From Futiania mangrovi (lineage in GTDB: Bacteria; Pseudomonadota; Alphaproteobacteria; Futianiales; Futianiaceae): 64,000 nt of DNA. The translations under genes and the position numbers were made by a program. This document shows positions 46,595-56,323 of this stretch, in pieces. The stretch spans positions 1,364,001-1,428,000 of the forward strand of contig NZ_JAMZFT010000001.1 in NCBI RefSeq assembly GCF_024158125.1. The letters are read 5' to 3'. The notes under the pieces were generated by a model that worked only from the letters and a program-made list of their open reading frames with translations, did not search any database and had not been told where the DNA came from. The number at the start of each line of letters is the position of its first letter. The first letter of the stretch is position 1.

Positions 46595-47488
46595 CTACGC
46601 CTTGCCGCCCTTCGTCCGCATCGCTTCGAGGCGGGCGAAGAGCGACGAGGTATCCCACCGCCCGCCGCCCATGTTCTGCACGTCGCCGTAGAATTGGTCG
46701 ACCGCCGCGGTCATCGGCAGCGTGGAGCCATTGCGCCGCGCTTCCGCCAGGCAGATGCCGAGGTCCTTGCGCATCCAGTCGACCGCGAAGCCGAAGTCGA
46801 ACTTGTCCTGCAGCATCGTCTTGTAGCGGTTTTCCATCTGCCAGGACTGGGCCGCGCCCTTGGAGATCACCTCCACCACCTTCTCGCAGTCGAGCCCCGC
46901 GGCCCGCCCGAAGCTCAGCGCCTCCGACAGTCCCTGCACCACACCCGCGATGCAGATCTGGTTGACCATCTTGCACAGCTGGCCCGAGCCCGGCCCGCCC
47001 AGCAGCACGCAGGAGCGTGCGAAGCTGTCGATGGCCGGTTTCGCCCGGTCGAACGCAGCCTCGTCGCCGCCGCACATGACCGTCAGCACGCCGTTCTCGG
47101 CCCCCGCCTGCCCGCCGGAGACGGGCGCATCGATGAAATGCAGGCCCTTCTCCCGCGCCGCGGCGTGGCATTCGCGCGCCACGTCCGCGCTCGCCGTCGT
47201 GTGATCGACGAAGATCGCATCACCCTTCATTGCCTGGAACGCGCCGTCGGGACCTGTCGTGACCGCGCGCACGTCGTCGTCGGCGCCCACGCAGGCGAAG
47301 ACGATATCCGCGCCCTCCGCGGCCTCGGCCGGGGTGCGGAAGGCCTTGCCGCCATATTCCGCCACCCACTTATCCCCGCGCGCATGGGTTCGGTTATAAA
47401 CACGGACGTCGTACCCGCCCTTCCGGACGAGATGCCCCGCCATCGGATACCCCATGACGCCCAGACCGATGAAAGCTGCCGTTGCCAT
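46595..47488 (-). CDS. Beta-hydroxyacid dehydrogenase (HIBADH family)
   Basis: 297 residues. AAFIGLGVMGYPMAGHLVRKGG nucleotide loop, DAPVSGGQAGAENGVLTVMCGG substrate segment, catalytic Lys in LCKMVNQICIAG, and DFGFAVDWMRKDLGICLAEA. It is a paralogue of MmsB at 41304-42203, closer to tartronate semialdehyde or short-chain hydroxyacid reductases in motif details; the substrate is undetermined. Convergent with the DUF1328 gene. Confidence 0.87.
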   Translation of the reverse strand: MATAAFIGLGVMGYPMAGHLVRKGGYDVRVYNRTHARGDKWVAEYGGKAFRTPAEAAEGADIVFACVGADDDVRAVTTGPDGAFQAMKGDAIFVDHTTASADVARECHAAAREKGLHFIDAPVSGGQAGAENGVLTVMCGGDEAAFDRAKPAIDSFARSCVLLGGPGSGQLCKMVNQICIAGVVQGLSEALSFGRAAGLDCEKVVEVISKGAAQSWQMENRYKTMLQDKFDFGFAVDWMRKDLGICLAEARRNGSTLPMTAAVDQFYGDVQNMGGGRWDTSSLFARLEAMRTKGGKA

Positions 47489-47606
47489 GCCGTCCCCTTC
47501 CGTGCCGCGTGCGCGTGGCTTATGCCCTGTTCTTGTGGTGTTATAGACGCCCTGCCACGATCCACCAACCGCCCCGACGCACGCTTCCCAGGAAAGCCCC
47601 AACCAC

Positions 47607-50054
47607 ATGCGCCTTCTTCTCCGCTGGATGTTCCGTATCGTCGGCCTGGTCCTCGTGCTCGCGGTGATCGTCGCGGGCGCGGGCTATCTGTGGCTGCGCC
47701 AGACGGTCCCGTCCTGGGAAGGCCGCTATGCTGCCGAGGCCGTGTCCGCCCCGGTGACCATCGTGCGCGACCGCGACGGCGTGCCCCACATCTCGGGGGA
47801 GAGCGACGCAGACGTCTTCTTTGCCCTCGGGTTCGCGCACGCGCAGGACCGGCTCTGGCAGATGGAACTGTCGCGGCGCGCAGGCCAGGGCCGCCTGTCG
47901 GAGATCTTCGGGGAGCGCACCGTCGCCGCGGACATCTATCTGCGCACGCTCGACCTTTACGGACATGCGACCCGCTCCATCGCCTTTCTTGAGCCGGAGA
48001 CGCGGCGCATCCTCGATGCCTATGCCGCCGGCGTGAACGCCTGGATCGAGCGTCCGACGGGCCTGTTCGAGCCGCGCCTGCCGCCGGAATTCATCATCCT
48101 CCGCCATGTGCCGGAGCCGTGGACCCCCGCCGACAGCCTCGTGATCGTCAAGGCGATGGCCATCGGCCTGTCGAAGAACGTGTCGAGCGAGCTTCTGCGC
48201 TACGCGCTCGCCACGCGCTTCACGCCCGCCGAGGTCGAGGAGCTTCTGCCCCCCTATCCAGGCGACGAGCCCTTTGCCCTGCCCGACCTCGCCTCCCTCT
48301 ACCCCCTTCCGCGCACGGTCGACGTCTCCGCCCTGCCCGATCTTGCGCGTTTCGAGGGGGCGTCGAACAACTGGGTCGTCTCGGGCGCGCGCAGCGTCAC
48401 CGGCAAGCCACTGCTTGCGAACGACCCGCACCTGGGGCTGACTGCACCCGCGCTCTGGTACCTCGCGCACCTGACCTTCCCCGGCGGCGAGTACGGCCCC
48501 GCGGGCGAGGCCATCGGCGCCTCGCTCGCCGGCACGCCGCTGATCGTGCTGGGCCGGACCGACCGTGTTGCCTGGGGCTTCACGAACCACGGCGCGGACG
48601 TGCAGGACCTTTTCGTCGAGAAGGTGAACCCCGCCGATCCTTCGCAATACCTCACGCCGGACGGCTGGCGCGCGTTCGAGACCGACACCGTCCGCATCTC
48701 GGTGCGCGGGGGCGAGGACCGCCTGATAGAGCGTAAGCGCACCCGGCACGGCCCCGTGGTGCCGATTCTCGACCCGGAGATCGCGCGCCTTGCCCCGGAG
48801 GGGCATGTCTTCGCGCTCGCATGGACCGCGCTCGACGACGACGACCGCTCCATGGAGGCGGGGCTGGAGGCGATGCGCGCCCGCAACGCCGGCGACTTCG
48901 TGGCTGCCATGTCGAAGTTCCGCGCGCCGCCGCAGAACGTCGTCTACGCCGATGCCGAGGGCACCATCGGTCTCGTTTCTACCGGCCTCGTCCCGCGCCG
49001 CAACCCGGCCAACTCCGTCCGCGGCCGTGCGCCCGTGCCAGGGTGGGAGGCCGTCTACGACTGGCAGGGCATGATCCCGCGGCAAGCCATGCCGCAGGCC
49101 GTGAACCCGGCGTCGGGCGCCATCGCCACGGCGAACGAGAAGATCGTCAGCCCCTCCTTCGGCGCCTTCCTCGGCCACGACTGGGAGGCGCCCTGGCGGG
49201 CAGACCGCCTGCACGCGCTTCTGAACGGCCGCCCCATTCATTCGCTGGAGGCTTTCCAGTCCTACCAGATGGACGACGTTTCCCTGGCGCTCGCCCATCT
49301 CGTGCCGCTGATGATCGATGCAGCCGCCGCATCGGGGCAGTCGGGCGACCCCCGCGTGGCGGATGCGCTTGCCCGCCTTAGCGCCTGGGACGGACGGATG
49401 AGCGCGCAGGCCGCCGAACCGCTCATCGCCATGGCCTGGCTGCGCGAGGCGATGGCGGCTGTCTACGCAGACGATCTCGGCACGCTATACGATCTTTTCA
49501 GGGGTCCCAGGGTGGATGCCCTGTCTCTTTCCCTGCGCGGTGGCGGGGGCCGCGCCTGGTGCGACGATGACGCCACGCCCGTGACGGAAACCTGCGCGGA
49601 CGCGCTGCGCACCGCCCTCGACCGGGCGCTCGAAGATATCGAGGCGCGCTATGGCGACGATCCGACCCGCTGGCAGTGGGGCGTGGCGCACGCGGCCTTT
49701 TCCGAGCACCGGCCCCTCGGCCTCCTGCCCTATGTCGGAGGCCTCTTCAACATCGCCGTGCCCTCGCCCGGTGGCCCCTTCACGCTGAACCGCGGCGACC
49801 TGCGCTTCGGGTCGGAGCGGCCGTTCGCGAACGTCCACGCAGCCAGCTACCGCTCGGTGTTCGACCTCGCCGATCTCGACCGGTCCCTGCACATGCAGAC
49901 CACCGGGCAATCGGGCAACCCGTTCTCGGCCCATTACGATGATCTGGCCGCGCGCTGGGCGGCGGGCGAATATCTGCCGATGACGACCGACCCGGCGGTC
50001 TACCGCCCCGGCGCGCTGGGCGTCACCGTGATCGCCCCGCCCCCGCCGCAATAG
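47607..50054 (+). CDS. Penicillin-acylase-family Ntn hydrolase (possible AHL acylase)
   Basis: 815 residues. An N-terminal membrane segment (about 10-30) anchors or exports it. The penicillin amidase fold follows: alpha part about 40-230, then Ser253 in EGASNNWVVSG as predicted nucleophile exposed by self-processing, and LANDPHLGL right after. Relatives deacylate N-acyl-homoserine lactones, bile acids or beta-lactams; no substrate can be picked here. A signal-anchor without a lipobox argues for periplasmic action. Divergent from the dehydrogenase gene. Confidence 0.9.
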   Translation: MRLLLRWMFRIVGLVLVLAVIVAGAGYLWLRQTVPSWEGRYAAEAVSAPVTIVRDRDGVPHISGESDADVFFALGFAHAQDRLWQMELSRRAGQGRLSEIFGERTVAADIYLRTLDLYGHATRSIAFLEPETRRILDAYAAGVNAWIERPTGLFEPRLPPEFIILRHVPEPWTPADSLVIVKAMAIGLSKNVSSELLRYALATRFTPAEVEELLPPYPGDEPFALPDLASLYPLPRTVDVSALPDLARFEGASNNWVVSGARSVTGKPLLANDPHLGLTAPALWYLAHLTFPGGEYGPAGEAIGASLAGTPLIVLGRTDRVAWGFTNHGADVQDLFVEKVNPADPSQYLTPDGWRAFETDTVRISVRGGEDRLIERKRTRHGPVVPILDPEIARLAPEGHVFALAWTALDDDDRSMEAGLEAMRARNAGDFVAAMSKFRAPPQNVVYADAEGTIGLVSTGLVPRRNPANSVRGRAPVPGWEAVYDWQGMIPRQAMPQAVNPASGAIATANEKIVSPSFGAFLGHDWEAPWRADRLHALLNGRPIHSLEAFQSYQMDDVSLALAHLVPLMIDAAAASGQSGDPRVADALARLSAWDGRMSAQAAEPLIAMAWLREAMAAVYADDLGTLYDLFRGPRVDALSLSLRGGGGRAWCDDDATPVTETCADALRTALDRALEDIEARYGDDPTRWQWGVAHAAFSEHRPLGLLPYVGGLFNIAVPSPGGPFTLNRGDLRFGSERPFANVHAASYRSVFDLADLDRSLHMQTTGQSGNPFSAHYDDLAARWAAGEYLPMTTDPAVYRPGALGVTVIAPPPPQ

Positions 50055-50073
50055 CGGGGCGCGGGCAGCAGCC

Positions 50074-50556
50074 TTACGCGCCCTTGATGTGGCCGTAGCG
50101 TCCGCGGAAATAGAGCAGCGGCGGCGTGTCGCCTCGCGTCTCGAGTCTGAGGACGCGCCCGATATAGACCACGTGGTCGCCCGCATCGACGCGGGTCTCG
50201 ATCCGGCAGTCGAGGCTTGCGAGCGTGTCCGTCAGGATCGGCGCGCCCGTCTCCCACGTCTCGACCGGCGTTTCGGGAAAGGCGTCGTGCTCGTAGCTTG
50301 CGAACGCGCTGGAGAGATCCTGCTGGTGTGCGCCCAGTACGTTGACCGCGAAATGATCCGCTGCATCGAAGCGCGCAAACCGCTCCGACCCCTTGTCCAG
50401 GCACCAGAGCACGAGCGGCGGCTCCAACGACACCGACGAGAACGAGTTGGCCGTGATCCCCACCGGCGTTCCGCCTGCGGACCGGGCCGTGATGACCGTC
50501 ACACCGGTCGCAAAGCAGCCGAGCGCGCGGCGGAAATCCATCGCATCGAATGTCAT
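50074..50556 (-). CDS. Flavin reductase-like protein
   Basis: 160 residues, FMN-binding split barrel. Signature FRRALGCFATGVTVITARSA, VGITANSFSSVSLEPPLVLWCLDK, FAVNVLGAHQQDLS and the C-terminal YFRGRYGHI. It reduces free FMN/FAD with NAD(P)H, usually feeding a two-component monooxygenase; no such partner is adjacent. Convergent with the acylase; the ATG at 50556 fits family starts (MTFDAMDFRRALG). Confidence 0.88.
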   Translation of the reverse strand: MTFDAMDFRRALGCFATGVTVITARSAGGTPVGITANSFSSVSLEPPLVLWCLDKGSERFARFDAADHFAVNVLGAHQQDLSSAFASYEHDAFPETPVETWETGAPILTDTLASLDCRIETRVDAGDHVVYIGRVLRLETRGDTPPLLYFRGRYGHIKGA

Positions 50557-50802
50557 GGGCGTCAGTATACTCCGGACAGGGGAAGGACGGGGCCGCGTCT
50601 CGCCCCTCCTTATAGGGCGCATACCCTCCGGGGCAATCTCCGCCGCAGCGTTAAGCCGACCTTAACGGGCGGGGCGCGAAACTTCGCCGAAAGGTTAACG
50701 GCCCGGCCGTGCACCTGCCCCTCGCTCATCCATCACGGCGGATGGCGGCGCAGGCACCGGCCGGGAACGCTCGCCAGAAGGTCGAAGGAACCGGATCGTC
50801 CC

Positions 50803-51663
50803 ATGCTTCCGCTGATCGGCGCCGTCTTCGTGTTCGTCTGCGTGCTCGGCAGCTTCATGGCCATGGGCGGCAATCTCATGGTCCTCTGGCAGCCGTTCGA
50901 GGCGCTGATTGTCGTCGGCGCGGCCGTCGGCGCCTTCGTCATCGGCAACCCGTGGAGCGTGCTGCGCGCGATGCCCGCCGCGATCCGCACCCTCTTGCGC
51001 GGCCCCCGCCACGACAAGGACAGCTACCTCGAGTTGATGAGCCTGCTCTACGCCATCTTCCGGATGGCGCGGTCCAAGGGGCCGCTCGCGCTCGAACAGC
51101 ACATCGAGCAGCCGGAGACATCCGACCTCTTCGCCCGCTTTCCCCACTTCCGCGACGATCCGGCCGCGCTGACCTTCCTCACCGACTATCTGCGCCTCGT
51201 CTCCCTCGGCTCGGCGCGCGCAGGCGAGATCGAGGCGCTGATGGACGAGGAACTCGACACCCACACGGCCGAGAACGAGCGCATCGTCAACGCCATCCAG
51301 ACCGTCGCCGACGCCACGCCCGCACTCGGCATCGTCGCCGCCGTCCTCGGCGTCATCAAGACAATGGCCGCCATCGACCAGCCGCCGGAGGTGCTGGGCA
51401 GCCTCATCGGCGGTGCCCTCGTCGGCACCTTCCTCGGCGTTTTCCTCGCCTATGGCTTCATCGGCCCGGTCGCCTCGGCGCTGCGCACGACCTACGAGAC
51501 CGAGGCCAAGTATCTCCACGCGATCCGCGCCGCCCTCGTCGCCCATGTGCAGGGCTATTCGCCCGCCATCGCGGTCGAGTTCGCGCGCAAGTCGCTGATG
51601 TCCGACGTCCGCCCGACCTTCCAGGAGGTCGAGGACGCGACCGCCCAGGTCCAGCCCGCATGA
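50803..51663 (+). CDS. motA: Flagellar motor stator protein MotA
   Basis: 286 residues with four membrane segments. Family residues: cytoplasmic loop charges in RMARSKGPLALEQHIEQP, and the two channel prolines in ADATPALGIVAAVLGVIK and YGFIGPVAS. It forms the ion-driven stator with MotB. The following motB start overlaps its stop (ATGA). No other flagellar gene is in the window. Confidence 0.92.
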   Translation: MLPLIGAVFVFVCVLGSFMAMGGNLMVLWQPFEALIVVGAAVGAFVIGNPWSVLRAMPAAIRTLLRGPRHDKDSYLELMSLLYAIFRMARSKGPLALEQHIEQPETSDLFARFPHFRDDPAALTFLTDYLRLVSLGSARAGEIEALMDEELDTHTAENERIVNAIQTVADATPALGIVAAVLGVIKTMAAIDQPPEVLGSLIGGALVGTFLGVFLAYGFIGPVASALRTTYETEAKYLHAIRAALVAHVQGYSPAIAVEFARKSLMSDVRPTFQEVEDATAQVQPA

Positions 51664-52529
51664 CCGCCCGCGCCCGCGACCGCACCCCGCGCCGCGGCCG
51701 GATGCGGCGGCGCTATCATGCGGCAGTCTGGAAAATCGCCTATGCCGACTTCGTGACGGCGATGATGGCCTTCTTCCTTCTGCTCTGGCTCGTCCACTCC
51801 TCCAGCCCCGACCAGAAGCGCGGGATTGCGGACTATTTCGCCCCGCCGCAGATTTCCGCGACGCAAGGTGGCTATGGCGGCCTGCTGGCCGGCCGTTCCG
51901 CCACCTCCGAGGGTCCCGTCGCCGGCGATGGCCAGCCGCCGGTCGAGGTGCGCCCGCGCTTTCCCGTCGCCCCCGTGGGCGCGCCCGAGCGGGCAGACGG
52001 CGCACGGCCCGGCGAGGGTCCCGCGATGCGCGAGGCGCGGCTTGCCGAGACGACGCTCGCCGCGCTCTCGTCCGCGCTCGCCGACGTGCCCGAGATCGCG
52101 GGCGGAGATGGCACCATCTCCGTCGTCGAGCACGCACGCGGCGTCCGCCTCGACCTCGCGCCTCCGGACGGTGCGGCCATGTTTGCACCCGGCGCCTCCC
52201 AACCCACCGAAGCGGGCCGCAACCTGCTCACCCATCTAGCGGGCCTGCTGGGGCGCCTGCCGAACCGCATTGTCGTCATGGGTCATGCCGCTGCGGGAGA
52301 GCCGTCCGCCTGGGCGCTGTCCGCCATCCGCGCCGACCACGCCCGCCGCACGCTCGTTGCTGGCGGTCTTGCACCTGGCCGGATCGCGGAGGTTTCGGCG
52401 CTGGGCGATTCCAATCCTCGTCCATCCGGCACGCCCTCCGGCCAGAGGGACGCCCGCATCGCGATCCTGTTGCTGACCGAGCCGCCTGTGCTCCCCTCCG
52501 CCGCCGCCCTGTTCGCACCGCTCGACTGA
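51660..52529 (+). CDS. motB: Flagellar motor stator protein MotB
   Basis: 289 residues. The ion-carrying Asp30 lies in KIAYADFVTAMMAFFLLLW at the start of the only membrane span, equivalent to E. coli MotB Asp32; SSSPDQKRGIADYF (plug region) follows, and an OmpA-like peptidoglycan-binding domain covers about 130-289 (RIVVMGHAAAG, ALSAIRADHARRTL, ALGDSNP). The Asp implies a proton-driven motor. Translationally coupled to motA. Confidence 0.92.
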   Translation: MTARARDRTPRRGRMRRRYHAAVWKIAYADFVTAMMAFFLLLWLVHSSSPDQKRGIADYFAPPQISATQGGYGGLLAGRSATSEGPVAGDGQPPVEVRPRFPVAPVGAPERADGARPGEGPAMREARLAETTLAALSSALADVPEIAGGDGTISVVEHARGVRLDLAPPDGAAMFAPGASQPTEAGRNLLTHLAGLLGRLPNRIVVMGHAAAGEPSAWALSAIRADHARRTLVAGGLAPGRIAEVSALGDSNPRPSGTPSGQRDARIAILLLTEPPVLPSAAALFAPLD

Positions 52530-52587
52530 AGCCCCACGGGCCGCGTTCGCCTTGCGGTGGTGCGCCGGGCACCCCATCTTGGCGTCC

Positions 52588-53088
52588 ATGAGCGACTATT
52601 CCCATGCCTCCGGTCCCGGCTTCCGCGCGCGTCCCGCGGCGGAACTGACCGATGTCGACCTGCGCCCCGACCTCTACGATGGGGTCGTCACCAAGCGCAT
52701 CGGCGCCTTCGTCGTCGACGTGGTGCTGATCTCGGTGCTGGTTCTGCTGGGCTATCTGGCGACCTTCGTGATGGGCTTTCTGACGCTCGGCCTCGCGTGG
52801 CTCGCCTTCGGGCTCGTCTTTCCGGCAATTGCCCTCGGCTACCACATGGTCTCGATCGGCGGCCCGTGGTCCGCCACCCCCGGCATGCGGCTCATGGGGC
52901 TGGAGATGTTCGAGACGACCGGCGGCCGCGCCACCTGGATCGTCGGCCTTGCGCATCCTCTCATCTTCTGGATTTCTGGCACGCTGACCGCGTTCCTCGT
53001 CGTCTTCATCGCGCTGTTCGACGCGCGCGGGCGGACGCTGCAGGACATGCTGACCGGCGTCGTCGTCGTGAACCGTCTTCCCGGCTGA
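52588..53088 (+). CDS. RDD-family membrane protein
   Basis: 166 residues, three to four hydrophobic segments. RDD pattern: the basic/acidic start KRIGAFVVDVVLISVLVLLG (RDD-type Arg-Asp-Asp region reads KRIGAFVVD), SATPGMRLMGLEM and DARGRTLQDMLTGVVVV, the conserved end. RDD proteins include ion transporters and unknowns. 58 bases after motB, same strand, but no flagellar link is implied. Confidence 0.85.
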   Translation: MSDYSHASGPGFRARPAAELTDVDLRPDLYDGVVTKRIGAFVVDVVLISVLVLLGYLATFVMGFLTLGLAWLAFGLVFPAIALGYHMVSIGGPWSATPGMRLMGLEMFETTGGRATWIVGLAHPLIFWISGTLTAFLVVFIALFDARGRTLQDMLTGVVVVNRLPG

Positions 53089-53091
53089 GCC

Positions 53092-54375
53092 CTAGAGCAG
53101 GTCGCGCAGCCGCTGCCAGGTCGACACCGCGAGGAGGATCGGCAGCCGCATGAGCCGCCCGCCCGGAAAATCCGGCTGCGGCAGCTTCGCGAACACGTCG
53201 AACCGGCCCGCCGTTCCCAGCATGGCGTCGGCGGCCGCCTTTCCCGCGATGTTGGTCAGCGCCAGCCCGTGGCCCGAGAAGCCTTGCGCATAGTAGATCC
53301 CCTCGGGCGTCCGCCCGATGCTCGGCAGCCGGTTGACCGTGATCGCCAGCATCCCCGCCCACAGGTACTCCACCCGCGCCTCTTCAAGCTGCGGAAAGGT
53401 CTTCACCATCCGCCGGCGCAGCCGCTGCGGCATGCCCGCGGGCGTCGCGGTCGAGTAGCTGACCATCCCCCCGAACAGCAGCCGCCCATCCGCACTCGGC
53501 CGGAAGTAGTCCAGCACGAAGTTCGTGTCCGCGACGCACACGTTCGCCGGGATCACGGGTCCGAATCGCGCAGGGTCCAGCGGCTCCGTCGCCAGGATGA
53601 AATTCGCGCACGGCATGATCTTCGCCCGCGCCCGCGCGACCAGGTTTCCCTGATAGGCATTGCCGGCGAGCAGCACATGCTCCGCCTTCACGCGCGCGCC
53701 TGCCGTCTCGACAGTGAAGCCCCCGCCCTCGCGCCGTACCGCCGTCACCCGGCTTCCCTCGAAGATGCGCACGCCCAGCCCTTCCGCCGCGCGCGCATAG
53801 CCCTGCGTCAGTTTCAACGGGTGCAGGTGCCAACCGTCCCGGCAGGACAGCCCTCCATGGAACCTTGTGCTCGCGATCATGGCGCGCGTCTCCTCGCGGC
53901 CCAGGATCGCGAACCCGTCGTAGCCGTAGTCCGCAGCCATCTTCTGCGCGAAGGTCTCGAGGCCCTTCACATGGCCGGGTTTCGCCGCCGCCTCGACATA
54001 GCCCTGCGTCAGTTCGCACGCGATGCCATAGCGCTCCGCCCGCTCCCGCACCAGGTCGACCGCTTCGAGCGACATCTCCCACAGGCGCGCCGCCGCCTCG
54101 CGGCCTGCCAGCTTCTCCGCCTTGTCTACTCCGCAGGACACGCCCGGCAGGAGTTGTCCGCCATTGCGGCCCGACGCGCCCCATCCCACCCGTGCCGATT
54201 CGAGCAGGACCACGTCCATGCCCGCCTCGGCGAGCGTCAGGGCTGCAGACAGCCCGGTGAGCCCGCCTCCGATGATGCAGACGTCGGTGCGGCTTTCTCC
54301 AACCGCCTCCGGTCTTTCCGGGGATGGATTCACGCTCGCGGCGTAGTAGGAATCTGGATAGGGGGCAGCGGTCAT
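53092..54375 (-). CDS. FAD-dependent amine oxidase (PuuB-like)
   Basis: 427 residues, DAO fold. FAD-binding VCIIGGGLTGLSAALTLAEAG (about 31-51) and SGRNGGQLLPG; a C-terminal GFSGHGLALTNIAGKAAAD completes the dinucleotide site. The style matches gamma-glutamylputrescine oxidase and related amine oxidases of alphaproteobacteria. Likely oxidises a secondary amine with FAD, electron acceptor O2. Start MTAAPYPDSYYAAS; the tail converges with the RDD gene. Confidence 0.88.
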   Translation of the reverse strand: MTAAPYPDSYYAASVNPSPERPEAVGESRTDVCIIGGGLTGLSAALTLAEAGMDVVLLESARVGWGASGRNGGQLLPGVSCGVDKAEKLAGREAAARLWEMSLEAVDLVRERAERYGIACELTQGYVEAAAKPGHVKGLETFAQKMAADYGYDGFAILGREETRAMIASTRFHGGLSCRDGWHLHPLKLTQGYARAAEGLGVRIFEGSRVTAVRREGGGFTVETAGARVKAEHVLLAGNAYQGNLVARARAKIMPCANFILATEPLDPARFGPVIPANVCVADTNFVLDYFRPSADGRLLFGGMVSYSTATPAGMPQRLRRRMVKTFPQLEEARVEYLWAGMLAITVNRLPSIGRTPEGIYYAQGFSGHGLALTNIAGKAAADAMLGTAGRFDVFAKLPQPDFPGGRLMRLPILLAVSTWQRLRDLL

Positions 54376-54471
54376 GGTGCGTGACCGTACAGCGGCGTGC
54401 AAAGCGGTCAAGCGGGACACGCGCCGCGTGCGACAGGGACAGATCGGGGGCATAGCCGAAGCTTGGACCAG

Positions 54472-56316
54472 ATGCCGTCATTTGCCGACGCGGCGCCGCA
54501 GATGTGGCTGTCGTTCGCGATCATTGCCGTCGCGGTCGTGTCCTATGCGTGGGAGCGGGTCTCGATCGAGCTGACGTCGATCGCGACCATCGTGGCGCTC
54601 GCCGTGTTGTTCCATCTCTACCCGCTCGCCGGGCCGGACGGTGCGCCGCTCGTCACGCCCGCCACCATGATCGAGGGGTTCGGCAATTCTGCCCTCGTGA
54701 CGATTCTCAGCCTTCTTGTCGTCGGCCAGGGTCTCTTCCAGACCGGCGCCCTGAACGAGCCGGTACGCCGCCTCCTCGCCCTTGGCGGCGGGCGGCCGCG
54801 GACGTTGCTCTTCGGCGTGTTCGTCTGCGTGATGGTGGTCAGCGCCTTCCTGAACAACACGCCCGTCGCGATCATGTTCATTCCGGTGCTCGTGACGATC
54901 GTGGAGCGGCTGCGCCTGCCCACGAGCCGGGTGATGATTCCCCTCTCCTACGTCTGCGTCCTGGGCGGCATGACGACGCTCATCGGCTCATCGACCAACC
55001 TGCTGGTGGCCGACGCCGCCCGCAGCGCGGGGCTCGCCCCCATCGGCTTCTTCGACTTCACCTTTCCGGGCCTGGTGCTGGCGGCTGCGGGTTTCGTCTA
55101 CGTGCTTTTCGTGACGCCCTACCTGTTGCCGGACCGGGCGACCATGGCCGGTGCGCTCGTCGCCCAGACCGGCAAGCAGTTCATCGCACAGATCGACCTG
55201 GTCCGCGGCCATCCACTCGTCGGGGCGGAGGCGGTTGCCGGCCTCTTCCCCAAGCTCCCCGACCTCACCGTCCGCCTGATCCAGCGGGGCGGGCGGACGC
55301 TGCTTCCCCCCTTCGACGACATCACGCTGAGCGAGGGGGACACGGTCATCGTGGCCGCCACCCGCAAGGCGCTGACGGACATCCTGACGACCCGGCCCAA
55401 GCTGCTCGTCGGGGACGGCCTCGAGGCCCCCGAGGAGGGCGACGTCGGCCGCGTCACCGCCGAACGGATGCTCACCGAAGCGATCGTCGCGCCCGGCTCG
55501 CGCCTCATCGGGCAGTCGCTTGCGCACGTCTCCTTCCCCGCCCGCACGGGCTGCCTCGTGCTCGGCATCCAGCGCCGGTCCCGGATGTTGCGGGCAAGCC
55601 TAGACGAGATCCGCCTGGAGGCCGGCGACGTCCTGCTGCTGGTGGGCTCCGAGCCGCAGCTGGACATCCTGCGCGCCGACCGCGACCTCGTGGTGCTCGA
55701 AACCTCCGCCACCGCCCTGCCCGCGCTCGAGAGTGCGCGGACCGCGCTCGCCATCTTCGCTGCCGTCGTCGTCGCCGCCTCGACAGGGCTGCTTCCCACC
55801 ATGATCGCGGGTCTGTCAGGCGCCATGCTGATGATCGCCAGCGGCGCACTCAATCTCCGCCAGGCGGGCCGCGCTATCGACCGGCGCATCGTGCTGATCG
55901 TTGCGGCCTCCCTCGCCATGGGCAGCGCGCTGCAGGCGACGGGCGGCGCGGCGTTCCTCGGCACCGCTCTCGTCTCCGGCCTGTCGCAGTTCGGCCCAGC
56001 GGCGGTTCTTTCCGCGCTCTTCCTGCTGATTGCCCTGCTCACCAACGTGCTGTCGAACAATGCGACCGCCGTCCTGTTCGCGCCCATCGCGGTCAGTGCG
56101 GCGAACGCGCTGGGCGTACCGCCGGAGGTGTTCGTCTACGGGGTGGTCTTTGCCGCCAATTGCTCCTTCGCCACGCCGATGGCGTACCAGACGAACCTTT
56201 TGGTCATGGGACCGGGCCATTATCGCTTCAGCGACTTCGTGCGTGCGGGCGCCCCATTGATCGTGCTTCTATGGATCGTATTTTCAGTGTTTGCGCCCTG
56301 GTATTACGGAGTGTGA
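54472..56316 (+). CDS. SLC13-family anion permease with two RCK-C domains
   Basis: 614 residues. SLC13 (DASS/CitM) permease of 11-12 helices split by a cytoplasmic region with two TrkA_C domains (about 210-300 and 310-390). The twin substrate loops are visible: NNTPVAIMFIPV with SSTNLLVADAA, and NNATAVLFAPIAVS with TPMAYQTNLLVMGPG. This architecture fits sulfate or other dianion transporters seen in bacteria; the ion is unknown. Divergent from the amine oxidase gene. Confidence 0.88.
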   Translation: MPSFADAAPQMWLSFAIIAVAVVSYAWERVSIELTSIATIVALAVLFHLYPLAGPDGAPLVTPATMIEGFGNSALVTILSLLVVGQGLFQTGALNEPVRRLLALGGGRPRTLLFGVFVCVMVVSAFLNNTPVAIMFIPVLVTIVERLRLPTSRVMIPLSYVCVLGGMTTLIGSSTNLLVADAARSAGLAPIGFFDFTFPGLVLAAAGFVYVLFVTPYLLPDRATMAGALVAQTGKQFIAQIDLVRGHPLVGAEAVAGLFPKLPDLTVRLIQRGGRTLLPPFDDITLSEGDTVIVAATRKALTDILTTRPKLLVGDGLEAPEEGDVGRVTAERMLTEAIVAPGSRLIGQSLAHVSFPARTGCLVLGIQRRSRMLRASLDEIRLEAGDVLLLVGSEPQLDILRADRDLVVLETSATALPALESARTALAIFAAVVVAASTGLLPTMIAGLSGAMLMIASGALNLRQAGRAIDRRIVLIVAASLAMGSALQATGGAAFLGTALVSGLSQFGPAAVLSALFLLIALLTNVLSNNATAVLFAPIAVSAANALGVPPEVFVYGVVFAANCSFATPMAYQTNLLVMGPGHYRFSDFVRAGAPLIVLLWIVFSVFAPWYYGV

Positions 56317-56323
56317 GGGGGCC

